Assembly: GCF_050947875.1 (NCBI RefSeq) | Contig: NC_134572.1 | Span: 128,278,605-128,342,604 of the forward strand | Direction of reading: 5' to 3' | DNA length: 64,000 nucleotides | Source: Dermacentor variabilis | Taxonomy: Eukaryota; Arthropoda; Arachnida; Ixodida; Ixodidae | In this document: piece by piece, positions 22,431 through 33,967 of the stretch | Position numbering within the stretch: position 1 is the stretch's first letter | Layout of the letters: each line of letters starts with the position of its first letter | The notes under the pieces: generated by a model | The model's database searches: none | The model's input: only the letters and a program-made list of their open reading frames with translations | Told to the model about the DNA's origin: nothing | Translations under genes and position numbers: made by a program

Positions 22431-23150
22431 CATGGATGTCTGATGACTCATAAGGAGAGAATTAGGAGCTCACCAAAAAAAAAATTATTTTCATAAGGGT
22501 TGCGAGAAGACAATATATGGTTGTTTTGTCTGCCATCGGGTGGCACCCACACCCTGTGCAATCGACCGCAAATGCAGGTCCCCAATGCCTTTCAAAGACA
22601 AGTGCTCTTTTAACCTTATCAAGAGTGCTCTTTTAACGTTGTCAAAACGCCTGATTGGGCGTATATGTACAAGAATACGTCGGGCGAAATGGCAGCCTGT
22701 AAACAATGCATGCTTTGCACCGAACGCATCGATTGTATAACTTCTCGTAACACAGATTAGCACATGTTCCTGAGGCCGAAGACTTTCTCTGCCAGCAGGG
22801 AACCGTCTTTGTCATAGCGCTGTTTTTTTCAACTAAGTTCACAACACATTTTCTTTATAAAGCAGCAAGAAAATGAAAAACAACCCAGGTGAGATTCTTA
22901 AAAGACGCAAATTAAGGGCGCCGAACGCTAGTCTACAGTTCGCCTCACCAAGAAAACATACAAGTACACTGTTGTCTTCTCGAAGACGCAATATTCGTAC
23001 TAAAAATTCAAGGGACACTTAGTTATGCCTACGTGGATGAATGCGAAAGCATTGTGGCTACGTCGGAAGAAGCACTGGTGGCGCCACTGGAGGAGTCGCG
23101 CGAGTCGAACGGCCGCGTCAGCAGAAGCACTGCCCCGTGGCCAACGGTGT
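22431..23150. other. No gene recognised
   Basis: Two adjacent short copies of a GTGCTCTTTTAACNTTNTCAA block at about 22600-22645; otherwise nothing recognised. Confidence 0.45.
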
Positions 23151-23159
23151 TCGTCACAA

Positions 23160-23440
23160 GGTACGCACAACGCAAGGTCGTGGGTTCCAGTGGCTTAACT
23201 AACTCTATCTTAATTAAATATGCCTGGATTGAATTCACCTTCATTAACGTGAAAATTCGTGGCTCGACTCCCATCAAATATCGAGGGCTCGATGCCCACT
23301 AAAGGTCGGGGGTGCGAGTGCCTTAACTAACTCTGCCTTAATTAACTGTGCCTGAATTAACGTCGTCCTAATTAATATCATAGGTCCTGGCTTCAACGCC
23401 CACCAAAGATCGTGGGCTCCAGTGCCTTAATTCACTATTG
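23160..23440. repeat. Degenerate TTAATTAA/box B-like repeat array
   Basis: Short alternating modules recur: (CC)TTAACTAACTCTGCCTTAATTAA-like blocks and AAGGTCGTGGGTTCCAGTG or AAAGATCGTGGGCTCCAGTG blocks followed by CCCACCAAA. The second module resembles a tRNA box B plus T-stem. At least four partial units are visible. A further unit lies at 24795-24880. Confidence 0.7.
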
Positions 23441-23686
23441 GCCTCGAGCTCCACCAATGGAAAAGCTGGCGCCACCATCGGCGTGACGTGCTATTAGGGA
23501 TCACGTGGACGTATAGCGGCCGCGTCGGCTGCTTCTGGAGCGCCGAAGCGAGCTGAAAACGAGAGTTTAAATTCCCTTGTACGCTGCGGTCTTCATTTAG
23601 TGGCGAGATTTTCCCGCTTCGAGTGTCTCTTTTACAACGCTTGAAAGCACTACAATAGATAGTGGCTGCCTTTGAAGGCGCGCAGC

Positions 23687-23965
23687 ATGGTAGACTACTG
23701 CTTGGTGCCGCAGTGCCGGACGTACGCAACGGAGCCCGGTGTCAGCCTTATTCACACGTAGCCGCAGGACAAGAAGCTGCGTGACGCTTGGCTCGCGAAA
23801 CATAAAACCGGCAGACAGTCATCGGCTACAACTCGGTTATGCAGCAAGCACAGACGCGAGGAAGATTCCAGCTACGGCGCCGGGTCTGCGATGTTCGGAA
23901 AACGCACACTGAGACGCTCAGCCGATTCCGCTGCCCGACGAATGTCAGGGCGGTTTGGTCTATGA
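23687..23965 (+). pseudogene. THAP zinc-finger domain, broken
   Basis: The frame starts at ATG with MVDYCLVPQCRTYATEPG and continues, across an in-frame TAG at codon 25, into PQDKKLRDAWLAKHKTGRQS and TTRLCSKHRREEDSS. The spacing C-x4-C, an invariant Trp and C-x2-H fits the C2CH THAP finger (MVxxC..P.C, P.D....W, CS.HF...DF). The Phe after the zinc His is Arg here and the expected AVP box is replaced by RRSADSAAR. THAP fingers bind DNA in host regulators and in P-element-type transposases. The stop and changed residues point to a pseudogene; no DDE-like transposase or second exon was found downstream to 24.0 kb. Confidence 0.75.
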
Positions 23966-24794
23966 ATTTGTCGATGCTATAGATACTGGCAAGTTCACTG
24001 GAGCGGAAACGGAGCAGTAAGAAGCACATTAAAAAAAAGCATGGCATATGGTCATGTTTGTGTTATGAATTAATTCACTGGATTACAAAAAAGAAGCAGC
24101 GGGAAATCGCACGCTGATAACACCGATAAACATACAGTGCGACGCAACTCGAGAAATAATATTCAAACGTCCAAGAATTTAAAAGAAAAAAAGAAGATTG
24201 GATCGTCGCGACGGCACATCACAGTCCCCGTAGGCGTCGAAGTCTCTACAATGAAATTATTTTTGAACCACTCTGATAGCGCCCACGTAACAATGGTTGC
24301 TTGTATACTGTCAAATGCCCATATTCTGCGGCTCATGGCACGGAGCGAAAACGCGCACGCGGCGAAAACGAAACAGTGCGCGGACAAGCATGCAGACGCG
24401 CAGTCGGTCGCTGCAAATCTGTGCGATCACTGCATTGAGGCTTCATTCTATTACGCTCCATTTAGTTATACATACACTATAAGAACACGTTTCACATAGT
24501 TTGCTCTCAGCGTTTACCTACCTTTCACGCAAGAAGCCGGTTAGGGAGACTCCATCGCGGCGTCCGCGCGCAGTGGCGTTCACTGTACGTATTCGGTAAA
24601 GAGATAGCCTCTGTAAACGATTCTGTGCTTTCAGTTTTCGCAAGATTATTATTTAGACAGTAAAAAACCTCTCTCGTTTCGAAAGTTCTTGCAGAAATGC
24701 CCGGGAGCAAAACCTATGAGGAGCACGCCGCGTGATCCCTCATACTACGCCAGCGAGGGGCTTCCGATAGATGGCGACTCCGCAACTCCTCGCC
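23966..24794. other. No gene recognised
   Basis: The 120-codon frame at 24137-24499 has no signal peptide, transmembrane segment or domain I recognise and is probably chance. Confidence 0.45.
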
Positions 24795-24880
24795 GCCAAT
24801 ACCTTAATTGACTCTGCCTTAATTCGTCTTAACAACAAAGGTGCCTTCGATTTCCACCATAAGTCGAGGGCTCGATGAGT
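24795..24880. repeat. TTAATT/box B-like repeat, second site
   Basis: ACCTTAATTGACTCTGCCTTAATTCG and TCCACCATAAGTCGAGGGCTCGATGAG repeat the two module types of 23160-23440, 1.4 kb away in the same orientation. Confidence 0.65.
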
Positions 24881-27800
24881 TTGGGCACGCCAACGCGGAC
24901 GCCGGATATTCCGCCTCCTGAGCCATATAATGCTTTGCCGTTAATGCAGCTAACAGAGCGGAGACACCACTCGGCTGATGTCAACGTGACCTTGATCTGA
25001 TGGCGTCCGCCTAACTAGGACACTTGAGCACGAGGCAGCACGAAAAAGAAACAGGTCATTTGAGATGAAAAATTTGAAGCAAATCAACAATGCAAGCCGC
25101 CAAGCGAAGAATTGTCGCTGAAATTTGTTAGCAGCGGTGAACACATACTTGCAACGTACGCCTCACCGTAGAGGGCCTCTGATCCGTATCCCACAAACCT
25201 CATTCGCTCCCCAGACTGAAGTTTCCATTATTTCCTGCATGGTCACAATAAAAAAAAAATTGTATGCGTAAGGCGGACATGTTGGAAACGATATGAAGCG
25301 AAGCTTTCGTGAAACGAATAATTAGATGCTATACAATTGAACGAAATGCGCACAAGTTTCTTAGCATCCTGTGAAAACGTTGAACCTCATACAGTGTTTG
25401 TTTATGCGCAGTCCATGCCAAAGCTCCAATACCATGATCATGTTTACGCACTGCACCGACACTTCAGCACCTAATAACGAGTGCCCGGCTTTCGCTGCAA
25501 AGCACGCGTCGCTGCTGGGTAATTATCCTCTTCCTGGAAGGCGGTGCACGAACTTCGATGAATGCCTGTACGGAATGGTTGTGCGTTTCGACGCGAAAAA
25601 TCTGCCGTAGCACCATCCTTACTAATTCTTAAGAAATTGACTTTTCTTCACGTTTGTAGAGCATTTTTACGAACGACGGTACCTAAGAAGGTATTAGTTT
25701 TTTTAACAATATTTCAGTAATGTGACCTGCAGTGATTGTTTTCTCTAGCCAGTGCCGAGTTTTATCATAAATTATTTATTGCCTTATTTCAATCTTTGGT
25801 ATGCCTCATAATGTTTCATTCTCTTCTTTCTTCCCTTCTTCCTGCGCTCTATTTCAAATGTTTTTGTATCTCGGCTCTCCTTCCATAAGAGTAGGCAGGC
25901 GTTCTACTCCTCCCGGTGGCCCAGTTGCCCACCTACTCCTTACTTTCTTTATTTTAATGGTACATATGCTTTGAAGCAGAATAATAATAATACAGTGCTC
26001 AAAAGCTGTGCAAAAATGAAAGAGCAGTTCATGCGCTTGCACACTGTAATATGTGGACGGAGGGATGTCACGAAAGACGAAGGCGATGTTTATGCATTTC
26101 CTGGGAACAATAGCGAAGCCTATGCCCACACAAATGTACGATAGATATACGTTCAGGGCTTCTAATACCCCTTGTGACACAGCGGTACGCATGCATTTTA
26201 GAGGAATGGTCAAGAATGGTGCCACACTCTGTGGCGCAAATCAAGAGGCTCAAAAATGGATTAAGCAAAAATAAGAAAATTAGGTAAATCAAGGACGCCA
26301 TTGAATATCATGCGCTATTCTGTTAAGAGGTATCTGGGCTTTAGAAATACCTATGAGCGGGGTATATTGTTTAGGCAGAGCACCAAAGGTCGTTCTCTCT
26401 CTCTCTATATATATATATAGTGAACCGAATATAGCGAAAAATATAGCGGAATATCCGGGGAGGTTCGGACCGACGTATCGTTGACCGAAGGGAAACCATT
26501 GAGGGATAGTAAAAGAGAGCTTCGCTTTAACAAAACCGCTGTCACCTCGCTTTCGCGTGAGGGGGGGCGAAACATACACCAATTTTTTTTCCTTCTTCGG
26601 GGCGTACACACCATCTAAGAAAAAGAAGTGCGCTTCATATGGGCCTTGTTTGTACGCCTTGTCCTACCGGTTGTACGTGCTGCTGGTCTTATTTGTCGCC
26701 ATTTATACTCGTTTGCGGGGCTGCAGGAACAGAAAGCAAGCCTAACCGGCGCATTATACCAGCTCTCGACACCCATGTAAACAGCCGGTTTCCTCGCTCA
26801 CGGCTTCGCGCCGTCAGCAACCAGATGAGCCTTGCTTTTCCCAAACAGTATATTTTGCCTTTTTCTTTTCTTTCTTTTACTTTTTTGCTCGTCACTCGCG
26901 AAACGCATCAATACTGAGCAGCGGTCGTTATCGTCTCGGGAACCGTGAAAAGCGATGTCCCGCTTCCGCGCGCAAGCGAGCTCAAGTTCAAGCACGTTCG
27001 CGAGGGCTTTCCGTTTTCTTGTTTTTCAGCTCTGGGGAAACAAGGCCGTCTTTCGCCTTCTCGCATGATAGGAATGAAAAGAAAGAGAAGTAGCAGCAGC
27101 AGAAAGAGATCGAATCTCGCGCGCGCGCACCTCCGAAAGAGCTCTGACCTTGTTTCTATCGAGATATGGTGTATAAAAGAGCTGGAAAAGCGGGGGGGAG
27201 CGAGTGGTTAGGAATTGCCGCACTTCTTTCCTTTCTGAAACACGGGAAATTCCCGGTGCTTCACCGCGGCATGACGTACGACAGAGCTTTGTTCAGTTCC
27301 GCGTCTCCTCTGTTTCGTCGGGTTGCGCCCGAAGAAGGAGCGGGGGATGCAGGAAGGACTGGGGCCCGCGGATGTCTGACTCATCGACGTCGCCTTTGCC
27401 CTGCTAATGTTCGCTGCAACCCGATCGCATTCCGGTCGAAGGTCGCGGCTGAAAGAGGTCGCTACGTGTCACGCGCGAATCACGGGGGCGTTTTCGTCAC
27501 GAGCACAGCGCTTCCTCAGAGCTTTGCAGTGTAAGCGCGGCAAAGACTGCGTGTGGTGACCCTATAGGTTGGGCATTGTATTAGAATGATTACCGTGGTC
27601 ACGAACGAGCACTAGCTTTTGAGCAGGCACTGCGTGAGGGAGCTATATTGGTACCGATCATCCGTGTCTGCTTACCCTGTTGAAGCACGTAAGGCAAAAA
27701 CGTTATGCATATACCGATCAGCCAATTGATGTTCGGAAACGCGGAAATGAAAGGGTTGAGGTCTTTCCGCCTCATTTCGCTAGTGGTGCAGTCGAAACGT

Positions 27801-29062
27801 CTCACTGATGGCATAGCCACGTTCCCTAGAATGTGCCACGGTTTGTAGGGCTCACTGAGATAGCTAAATGGCACTTTGTGTTCACATAAAGCACGATCGT
27901 ATTAGTCGATGCCAGCATGGCCGAATACGCTTGTTCTTCTTTTTTTTTTTGGCATGGGCACTTCGGTAAAACACAGAGCACTAGTGAACGACGAAGAGCC
28001 AGTGAAACACAGTTGAGCGATAACTGTTCTTGCAGATCAATAATGTGTGAGTGCACTATTCTCAATTTTCGTCAGAAGTTTGCAGAAACCATAGGAGAAG
28101 AGTCACGTGAATCTTTCGATAAGTGTAGCTTTATCCTTCTCGGCCAAGTCGATCGCAGCGTTTTGCCTTCTCCCGCGTTTACTTGCCTTTTAAATCTCAT
28201 TCGAATTCGATGACCGTTAAGAACACAAGTCCGCGAAGTCGTTCTTGAGTCAACCCACTTAGACTCGCAACCACTCATAAGTCTGAGTTGGCGTCAGCAA
28301 TAGTAGGATGGAGATGAAGTCTCGATGAGCCGAAGTGTGTCGACGTGGGCGTCAGTCTGAGCGTAGTGAAGTAAATCCGGATGAGTCAAGTTAGCCATGC
28401 ACACACGTAAGTCTTGTGATTCCACGTGTTCTTGAACCCACAGAAATTACATACTTGACTGAGCCCACATAATCCTGATTATCTGTGCTTACTATCGGGG
28501 TCTGTTGGAACCTGCAAACCTGAGTGAGTACCTGCGAATAAAGAAAATTTGCGTCCGTTAAAGTAAATGCTAATGTTTCTACTTCACGTGGTAATGACAA
28601 GAAATATGGTTGACTTATAATTGTGAAAATATATGGTTGGAGGAGGATCTAGAGTATCTACACTAGTTTCACCTATTCCTACAGCTTTATTCTCTGGCAG
28701 ACCCACTTTCGCGCTGTGCTTTGCGTAAAGTTTGTGCCACTAAGCATGTTCTTACCACCAAGCGACAGAGAACATCCGGGTGCACTGCGGGATCGGGGAT
28801 AAGCTGAAATACAATGCTGCGCAACACGAAATTCAGAATGAACACAATACAGTGCAATGCTCCCTCCATATATTGCCGGAAAAGATTTTTAGGGAAACAT
28901 GGCACTCGCCTAAGGGCTCTATGTACGGTCCGTTCATCGTGGTGTGAATATCGTTGGGCTTTGGGCAGTCGTCGCAGCTTCAAATTTCACTAAATATAAC
29001 AAACGCGGAAATATGAAAGACAGACAACCGTGCGAGACCATTTAGAAAATACACCCGAAATT
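24881..29062. other. No gene recognised; simple repeats and one short shared block
   Basis: About 4.2 kb. Contains (CT)n(AT)n at 26393-26419, a G-run at 26562-26569 and CpG-rich sequence at 26930-27560. The block at about 25860-25935 (minus strand) is similar to 31190-31265 (plus): GGGCAAC..GG..GAACGCCTGCCTACTCTT followed by GGAG..ATACA. No protein domain recognised; frames of 90-120 codons lack motifs. Confidence 0.45.
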
Positions 29063-29073
29063 CCGGGCTTGGA

Positions 29074-30376
29074 TGGATGGATGGATGAAAAACTTTATTA
29101 GGGTCCTTTAGGGCCGCACTAGCGCGCAGCGGGCCGCTCTCACGTCGGGACAGAGAGGCCGAGCCTCTCCGCCGCGTCGCGGGCCCGTTGGACAGCCCAT
29201 AACTGTTCTTCGAGGTTGGGGCTGTGTAGGACCGCATCCCAGCGTGAAGAAGTGTTGGTTTCATCGCCGCGTAACGCGGGACATCGCCGGAGCATGTGAG
29301 GTAAGTTCGATAAGTCATTGCATAGTGCACATGCACATGTTGTCTGAATTTCGGGGTACATCTTGTGAAGAAGTAGGGGGTTTGGGTATGTTCCCGTCTG
29401 TAGAAGCCTTAGTGTCAAAGCCTGAGGTCTACTGAGTTTGCAATGTGGGAGGGGGTAGATCCTCTGAGACAAGTAAAAGTGCTTAGTAATTTCGGTGTAC
29501 GAGGAAGGAGAGTCTTGATTGTCAGTACCTCCAGCATCACGCTGCCCGGTAGCTATGCGGTTGATGATCCCTCGCGCAGCTCCGTGTGCCGACTCATTGA
29601 GGTTGGGCGGGGCACCCTCGATCTGTCCCATGTGGGCTGGAAACCAGATCAATGTGTGTGGCTTGATCTCCTTGCTTCCTATAGTATCCCTAGGGACAGC
29701 TCGGATATGGTTTCTTTGGCAAATGCCCTAACAGCTGATATCGAGTCACTGTATATTGATGTCCTCTTGTCGTCCAATAAGGCCATCGCTATTGCAGCCT
29801 GCTCTGCGATCTCAGAAGACGTCGTCCGAATCGAGATTGCGTTCGTTATTAGCATATCATGATCTACGCTAACTGCAGTCGTCGGCGTAGCGCGCTGCGT
29901 CTACGCCGATTCCCGTAAGCCCCTTCACGAGCCTTATCCAGGAGAGCCTTCGCACGCGCCCGACGTCTTCCCACGTTGTGTTCTGGATGGACGTTTCGTG
30001 GGATCGGGGCGACAGTGATGCGGTCCCGCTGCTCTCGAGGGATGCTGCAGAACTTTGTTTTGATTACTGTGGGGGGAACGTTCAGCTCCTGTAAAATGTG
30101 TCTTCCAGCTTGTGTGGTACATAGCCTGACGAACTGGGCCCTCTCCTGTGCTTCCGCTATTTCCTCTAGCGTGTTATGCATGCCAAGTTGAGGTAAGCGT
30201 TCTGTGTGAGTGTATATGGGGAGGCCGAGAGCTCTTTTGTTTGGCTTCCTGATTAAAGCGTTGAGCTTATCCCGCTCCGATATTTGCCAGTTGTGCATGG
30301 CCGCGACGTAAGTGAAATGACACATCACGAACACATGTACCAATCTCATGAGGTTGTCTACTCCGAGGCCTTGCTG
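29074..30376 (-). mobile_element. RNase H-type LINE, 5'-truncated, with 11-bp TSD
   Basis: Minus-strand order: RT thumb (GLGVDNLMRLVHVFVMCHFT, ALGLPIYTHTERLPQLGMHN), linker (VAPIPRNVHPEHNVGRRRAR), RNase H (SEIAEQAAIAMALLDDK, IYSDSISAVRAFAKE, LIWFPAHMGQIEGAPPNLNE), then PLPHCKLSRPQALTLRLLQT and a C-terminal zinc knuckle (CALCNDLSNLPHMLRRC), stop at 29140. The 3' UTR has an AATAAA and ends in a (CATC)n tail. CCGGGCTTGGA at 29063-29073 and 30377-30387 is a candidate TSD, and the coding match begins right at that boundary. At least two frameshifts and a stop make it inactive. Confidence 0.9.
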
Positions 30377-30387
30377 CCGGGCTTGGA

Positions 30388-31189
30388 GTCTGGCTCAAAT
30401 CCGAAACCGCGAGTGTCAGTGTGACCGCGTTGTCGTCAGTCTTAGACTGCATGCTGCCATGGTTTTGATTCTTCTGATGTGTGAATTCAGGATGTGCAAA
30501 TACCATTACCTGTGATTTTATTATTATTTTTTATACCTATTCAAGGCGGTGAGCTGTTGCGAAACTCCGATGAAGCTCACTTCGGTGTATCCGCAGTGTT
30601 AATAATGCACTGACAGCCAACTAAAGACAGTGTGGAGTCTATAGCCTGACAACTATTTGGAGCGAGAACTTAAAGTAACGCATTGATTTTTTCTATGAAA
30701 GTTGGGTCAACATACATACATTATGAGCCACAGAGAAATATCAGAAAAATTCATGTCGATCCCAGGCCCTGTGGGACTCGATGTAAGCGAAGCTTCCTGC
30801 GCTGTTTGCGTGGATTGACAATAATTGGCGGCGATGTTGACGGTGAATGTTTAGATTGTTCGGCGTTTAGTGCAATACGACAATGGTGAGGTGGTATTAG
30901 ACCATATCTTGCGTGCACCGCTTCTCTTTGTCTACGTCGTACACAGAACACACAACGAGGCGTGTTTGCTTGAAGTGTTGTTGTGCTTCATTGCTCTTAG
31001 CCTGCGAGAAGCTTCATGCGATATACCTCACACGGTGCATCGCATGATGCCAGCCGCGTGAACTTTTTAACAGTTCTGAGGCATTGCGTGTAAAAAGCCC
31101 AATCTGATTATAAGAGACGTCGTAGTGGAAGACTCCTGGTTGTTATTTGTTTTGAAAACATATATACATTTGACAGGAAAAGGAAAGCG
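30388..31189. other. No gene recognised
   Basis: Nothing beyond a T/A-rich run at about 30516-30536. The frame at 30267-30506 crosses the LINE boundary and is not real. Confidence 0.45.
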
Positions 31190-31277
31190 AGAAATGGGCT
31201 GGCAAGTGCCACCAGATTGGGCACAACGCCTGCCTACTCTTCAGAAAGGAGGATACAGAAACATAGTAATGGAAAAA

Positions 31278-31503
31278 TAAATTACGGAGTTTTACGTGCC
31301 AAAACCACTTTCTGATTATGAGGCATACCGTGGTGGGTGACGCTGGAAACTTGAACCACCTGAGGTTCTTTGACGGGCACCTAAATCCAACTACACGGGT
31401 GTTCTCGTATTTCGCCCCCACGTAAATGTGGCCGGCGTGGCCAGGATTCGATCCCGCGACCTCGTGCTTAGCAGCCCAACGCCATAGCCAAGCAACCACA
31501 GCG
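31278..31503 (-). mobile_element. tRNA-derived SINE (family 1), near-complete copy
   Basis: Reverse-strand copy: GTGCCAAAACCACTTTCTGA, TTATGAGGCAT, GAGGTTCTTTGACGGGCACC, TTTCGCCCCC, box B as GGATTCGATCCC and a head ending in AGCAACCACAGCGG. All regions of the reference are present. A TSD is not clear. Confidence 0.9.
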
Positions 31504-33289
31504 GATCCATAGAAATGGAAGATAGAAAGAAAGCAACAATACATAGGCCGTGCATGGTCCCAGGAGCCTTTCCTCCTAGAGCGCTCTATTATCCAGTAGG
31601 CTGAGTCTAGCTTGTACAGCACATCATTGAGCGTCCAATGATGGGCCTCATCTCTCAGAGTCTCATCACAGCCGCGTAAATTGCGCGCAGCACTGTTGGC
31701 CATTCATATTAGGAATCAATAGGCAGTTGTAAATTCGACATCATGCGACGCAATAAAGGTTTGTACAGAAGTTGTTGATTTGCTAGGTGGGCCGCTTGTG
31801 TTGTATCGTCTTGACGATGCGCTGCCTCAAGGCGGCTTTGCAGCTGCACGCCCTGCATCAGTTGATCGTGCGGACCAATTTACACGGTGTTTATTTTTCA
31901 GGAATAGCAGAAACACACCATACCGCACCTTCAATTTACATTTGTTCCTTCTGTCCGTCACTGTTGCGATGTCTAGTTGTAGCGTTTGTTTTATTGGAGA
32001 CCCCAAACGAGTCATGCTTTCCGAAGTAGCCGTTCCCCTCTCCCGAGCTCCCTCCTATTTATGCGAGCTGCCACGAGCGAAGAATGTCAAGGTTCGTAGT
32101 GCTAAGCAAAATACAGCACTGACACAAGGGACGAAGAAAGAAAAGGACATGACCATGAACCTCAGCAAACCAGCCCAATTTGCAGTGCAAGTGGTAAGGC
32201 TGTTATTCACTCGTTTCGTGGCTGCGTCGGCTTTACTCATATACTACCTCCGCTCACTACCTCATCGCTACCATTCTATGTACGTTCCTTCTGGACTTTT
32301 GAGCATGAGCGAACGTTTTACAGAGGGACACTATACACTGTAGGTTGCTGAGCAGGGCTCCTTCAGGAATCGTCAAGTTGCACGTGACATGTAATTGTGT
32401 TTAGAGAGGCTGGAGAGCTGTCGGATGATGTCTAGTGTTAACTAATGGGCATGGCCACGGATGCAGAAACTTCCCGCACAAGATAGAATATTGGGCACAA
32501 ATTATAACGTATACTGAAATAAGAAGTTAAGTCGATTGATTCTGTAGCATTAAGGAAAAAGAAGCGCAAGCAAATTGAGGCTCTAGCAAATTCACGCACC
32601 AGCATACATCCAAAATCACACAGAATGGGAAGAGCTTTATGAAGTTGCTTATAGCAATAAGAAAGATTGGAAATCAATACACTGGGCCATGGAAGCCTCG
32701 AATTAAAAAAAAGCAAATGACCAGGCTCGATAACAAGGAAATAACAACTGTGGCACCAACACTTGAAAGAGTAGAGAAAATAGGTCAATAGAGATAGTGC
32801 AAAGGTATGGATTCAAAACTTCTAAAATTTATAAACAGGAAGTGAATAACTTATAGGTGACAGTTATCTTGACATTTGAATGATTGAGGTAGCACTTAAT
32901 GCATGGAGCTGTATGATGGGGGAATCAACGAGGGACACAAGAACTCAATTTGGCATTTGAAAGACTACATGTATTTAGTCAAGAATAAGCAGGCTGTGTC
33001 ATCAGAAACTTTTCGGATGAAATAAGCGCCGTAGCGAAACACTTCACTGAGTCGTACAGTACATGGAAGAGCCAAGTAACCATAATTAGCTGTCAATGAA
33101 AAGAAGCGGGACTTCCATGCTTAGATTAGGATGTGGTTAGAACCAATTTGCAAGAAATATTCAGGGAAAGTTCAGCAGGAACATATAAAGCAACAATAAT
33201 TCTGATAAATTATAGCAGAAACTGTGTATTCGTAAAGTTTATACGCAAGTTTATACGATTTATACGCAATGCTTCATGACTTCAGGTAT
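31504..33289. other. No gene recognised
   Basis: The 187-codon frame at 31780-32343 is the longest here. It contains near 32110-32150 a CAGCACTGACACAAGGGACG-AAGAAAGAAAAGGACA signature like that of Penelope termini elsewhere in the window, so it is more likely repeat-derived than a gene. The rest has no motif; 32.9-33.2 kb may be the 5' extension of the LINE fossil that follows. Confidence 0.4.
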
Positions 33290-33860
33290 ACAAGAACCCA
33301 CACAGAATCTCTGATTAATATTACTGCTCACAAAAGGAGACGTTGCAAAAAGGCAGAATTATGGGTTCTTTATACTTCTTTTAGTTTTGTACAAAATATT
33401 CACTAAGGTAAATTCTACCAGAATCCAGGCATGACTTGGCGTCCTTCAATACATTTCTACTTCGTCAATCAGTTAATTGAGAAATCTGCAGAATTTAAAC
33501 AAATATCTGTACACGGCAGCTAGAAATGACGAAAATGCATTTCGTGCGCTAGAGATATCATCACCCATGAAGGCATTGTGCGGTAACGAGTAAAGGAAGC
33601 ATACGTTGTTATATTCCAAAATATCTACGGAGGTTCCACACCGATTCTCATTATTCCAGAGCAGAAAAGTATGGGTTCACCGGTGTGTCGGCCAAGTCAG
33701 TTTTCGCAACGTTATTCACGGCATACTTGTTCGACATGAAGTTACATCATGTAAAATTGCGTGTTAGGATCAGTGGAAATTGTTCGCCAACTTGGGTTTG
33801 CAGAGAACGTTGCCCACTGCAGTAAATCTGACAACGACTCACGAGGAGTAACAAAAAAAT
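33290..33860 (+). mobile_element. RTE-like LINE reverse transcriptase fossil
   Basis: Plus-strand frames, broken by several frame changes, give VLYKIFTKVNSTRIQA (RT block 1), HFYFVNQLIEKSAEFKQIS (block with N.L.EK..E), EAYVVIFQNIYGGSTPI (the I..IY...T block) and VRQLGFAENVAHCSKSD, where the catalytic LRFADD box should be; FADD has become FAEN. The order and spacing match RTs of the RTE-like endonuclease-reverse transcriptase LINEs. Heavily decayed and old. Same broad group as 53315-53964. Confidence 0.6.
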
Positions 33861-33967
33861 TAAATGTTGATTGACAGTTTACCTCCAGAACTTGTGCTAG
33901 AGAAAGTCTATTTAGGTGAAAGTGGCCTTAGGGAACAGCATTCTGAAGTAACTTAGCAAACAAAGAA

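Noticed and set aside
31780..32343. 187-codon ORF
   Set aside because: No domain or signal; its middle carries a Penelope-like non-coding signature, so the frame is probably accidental.
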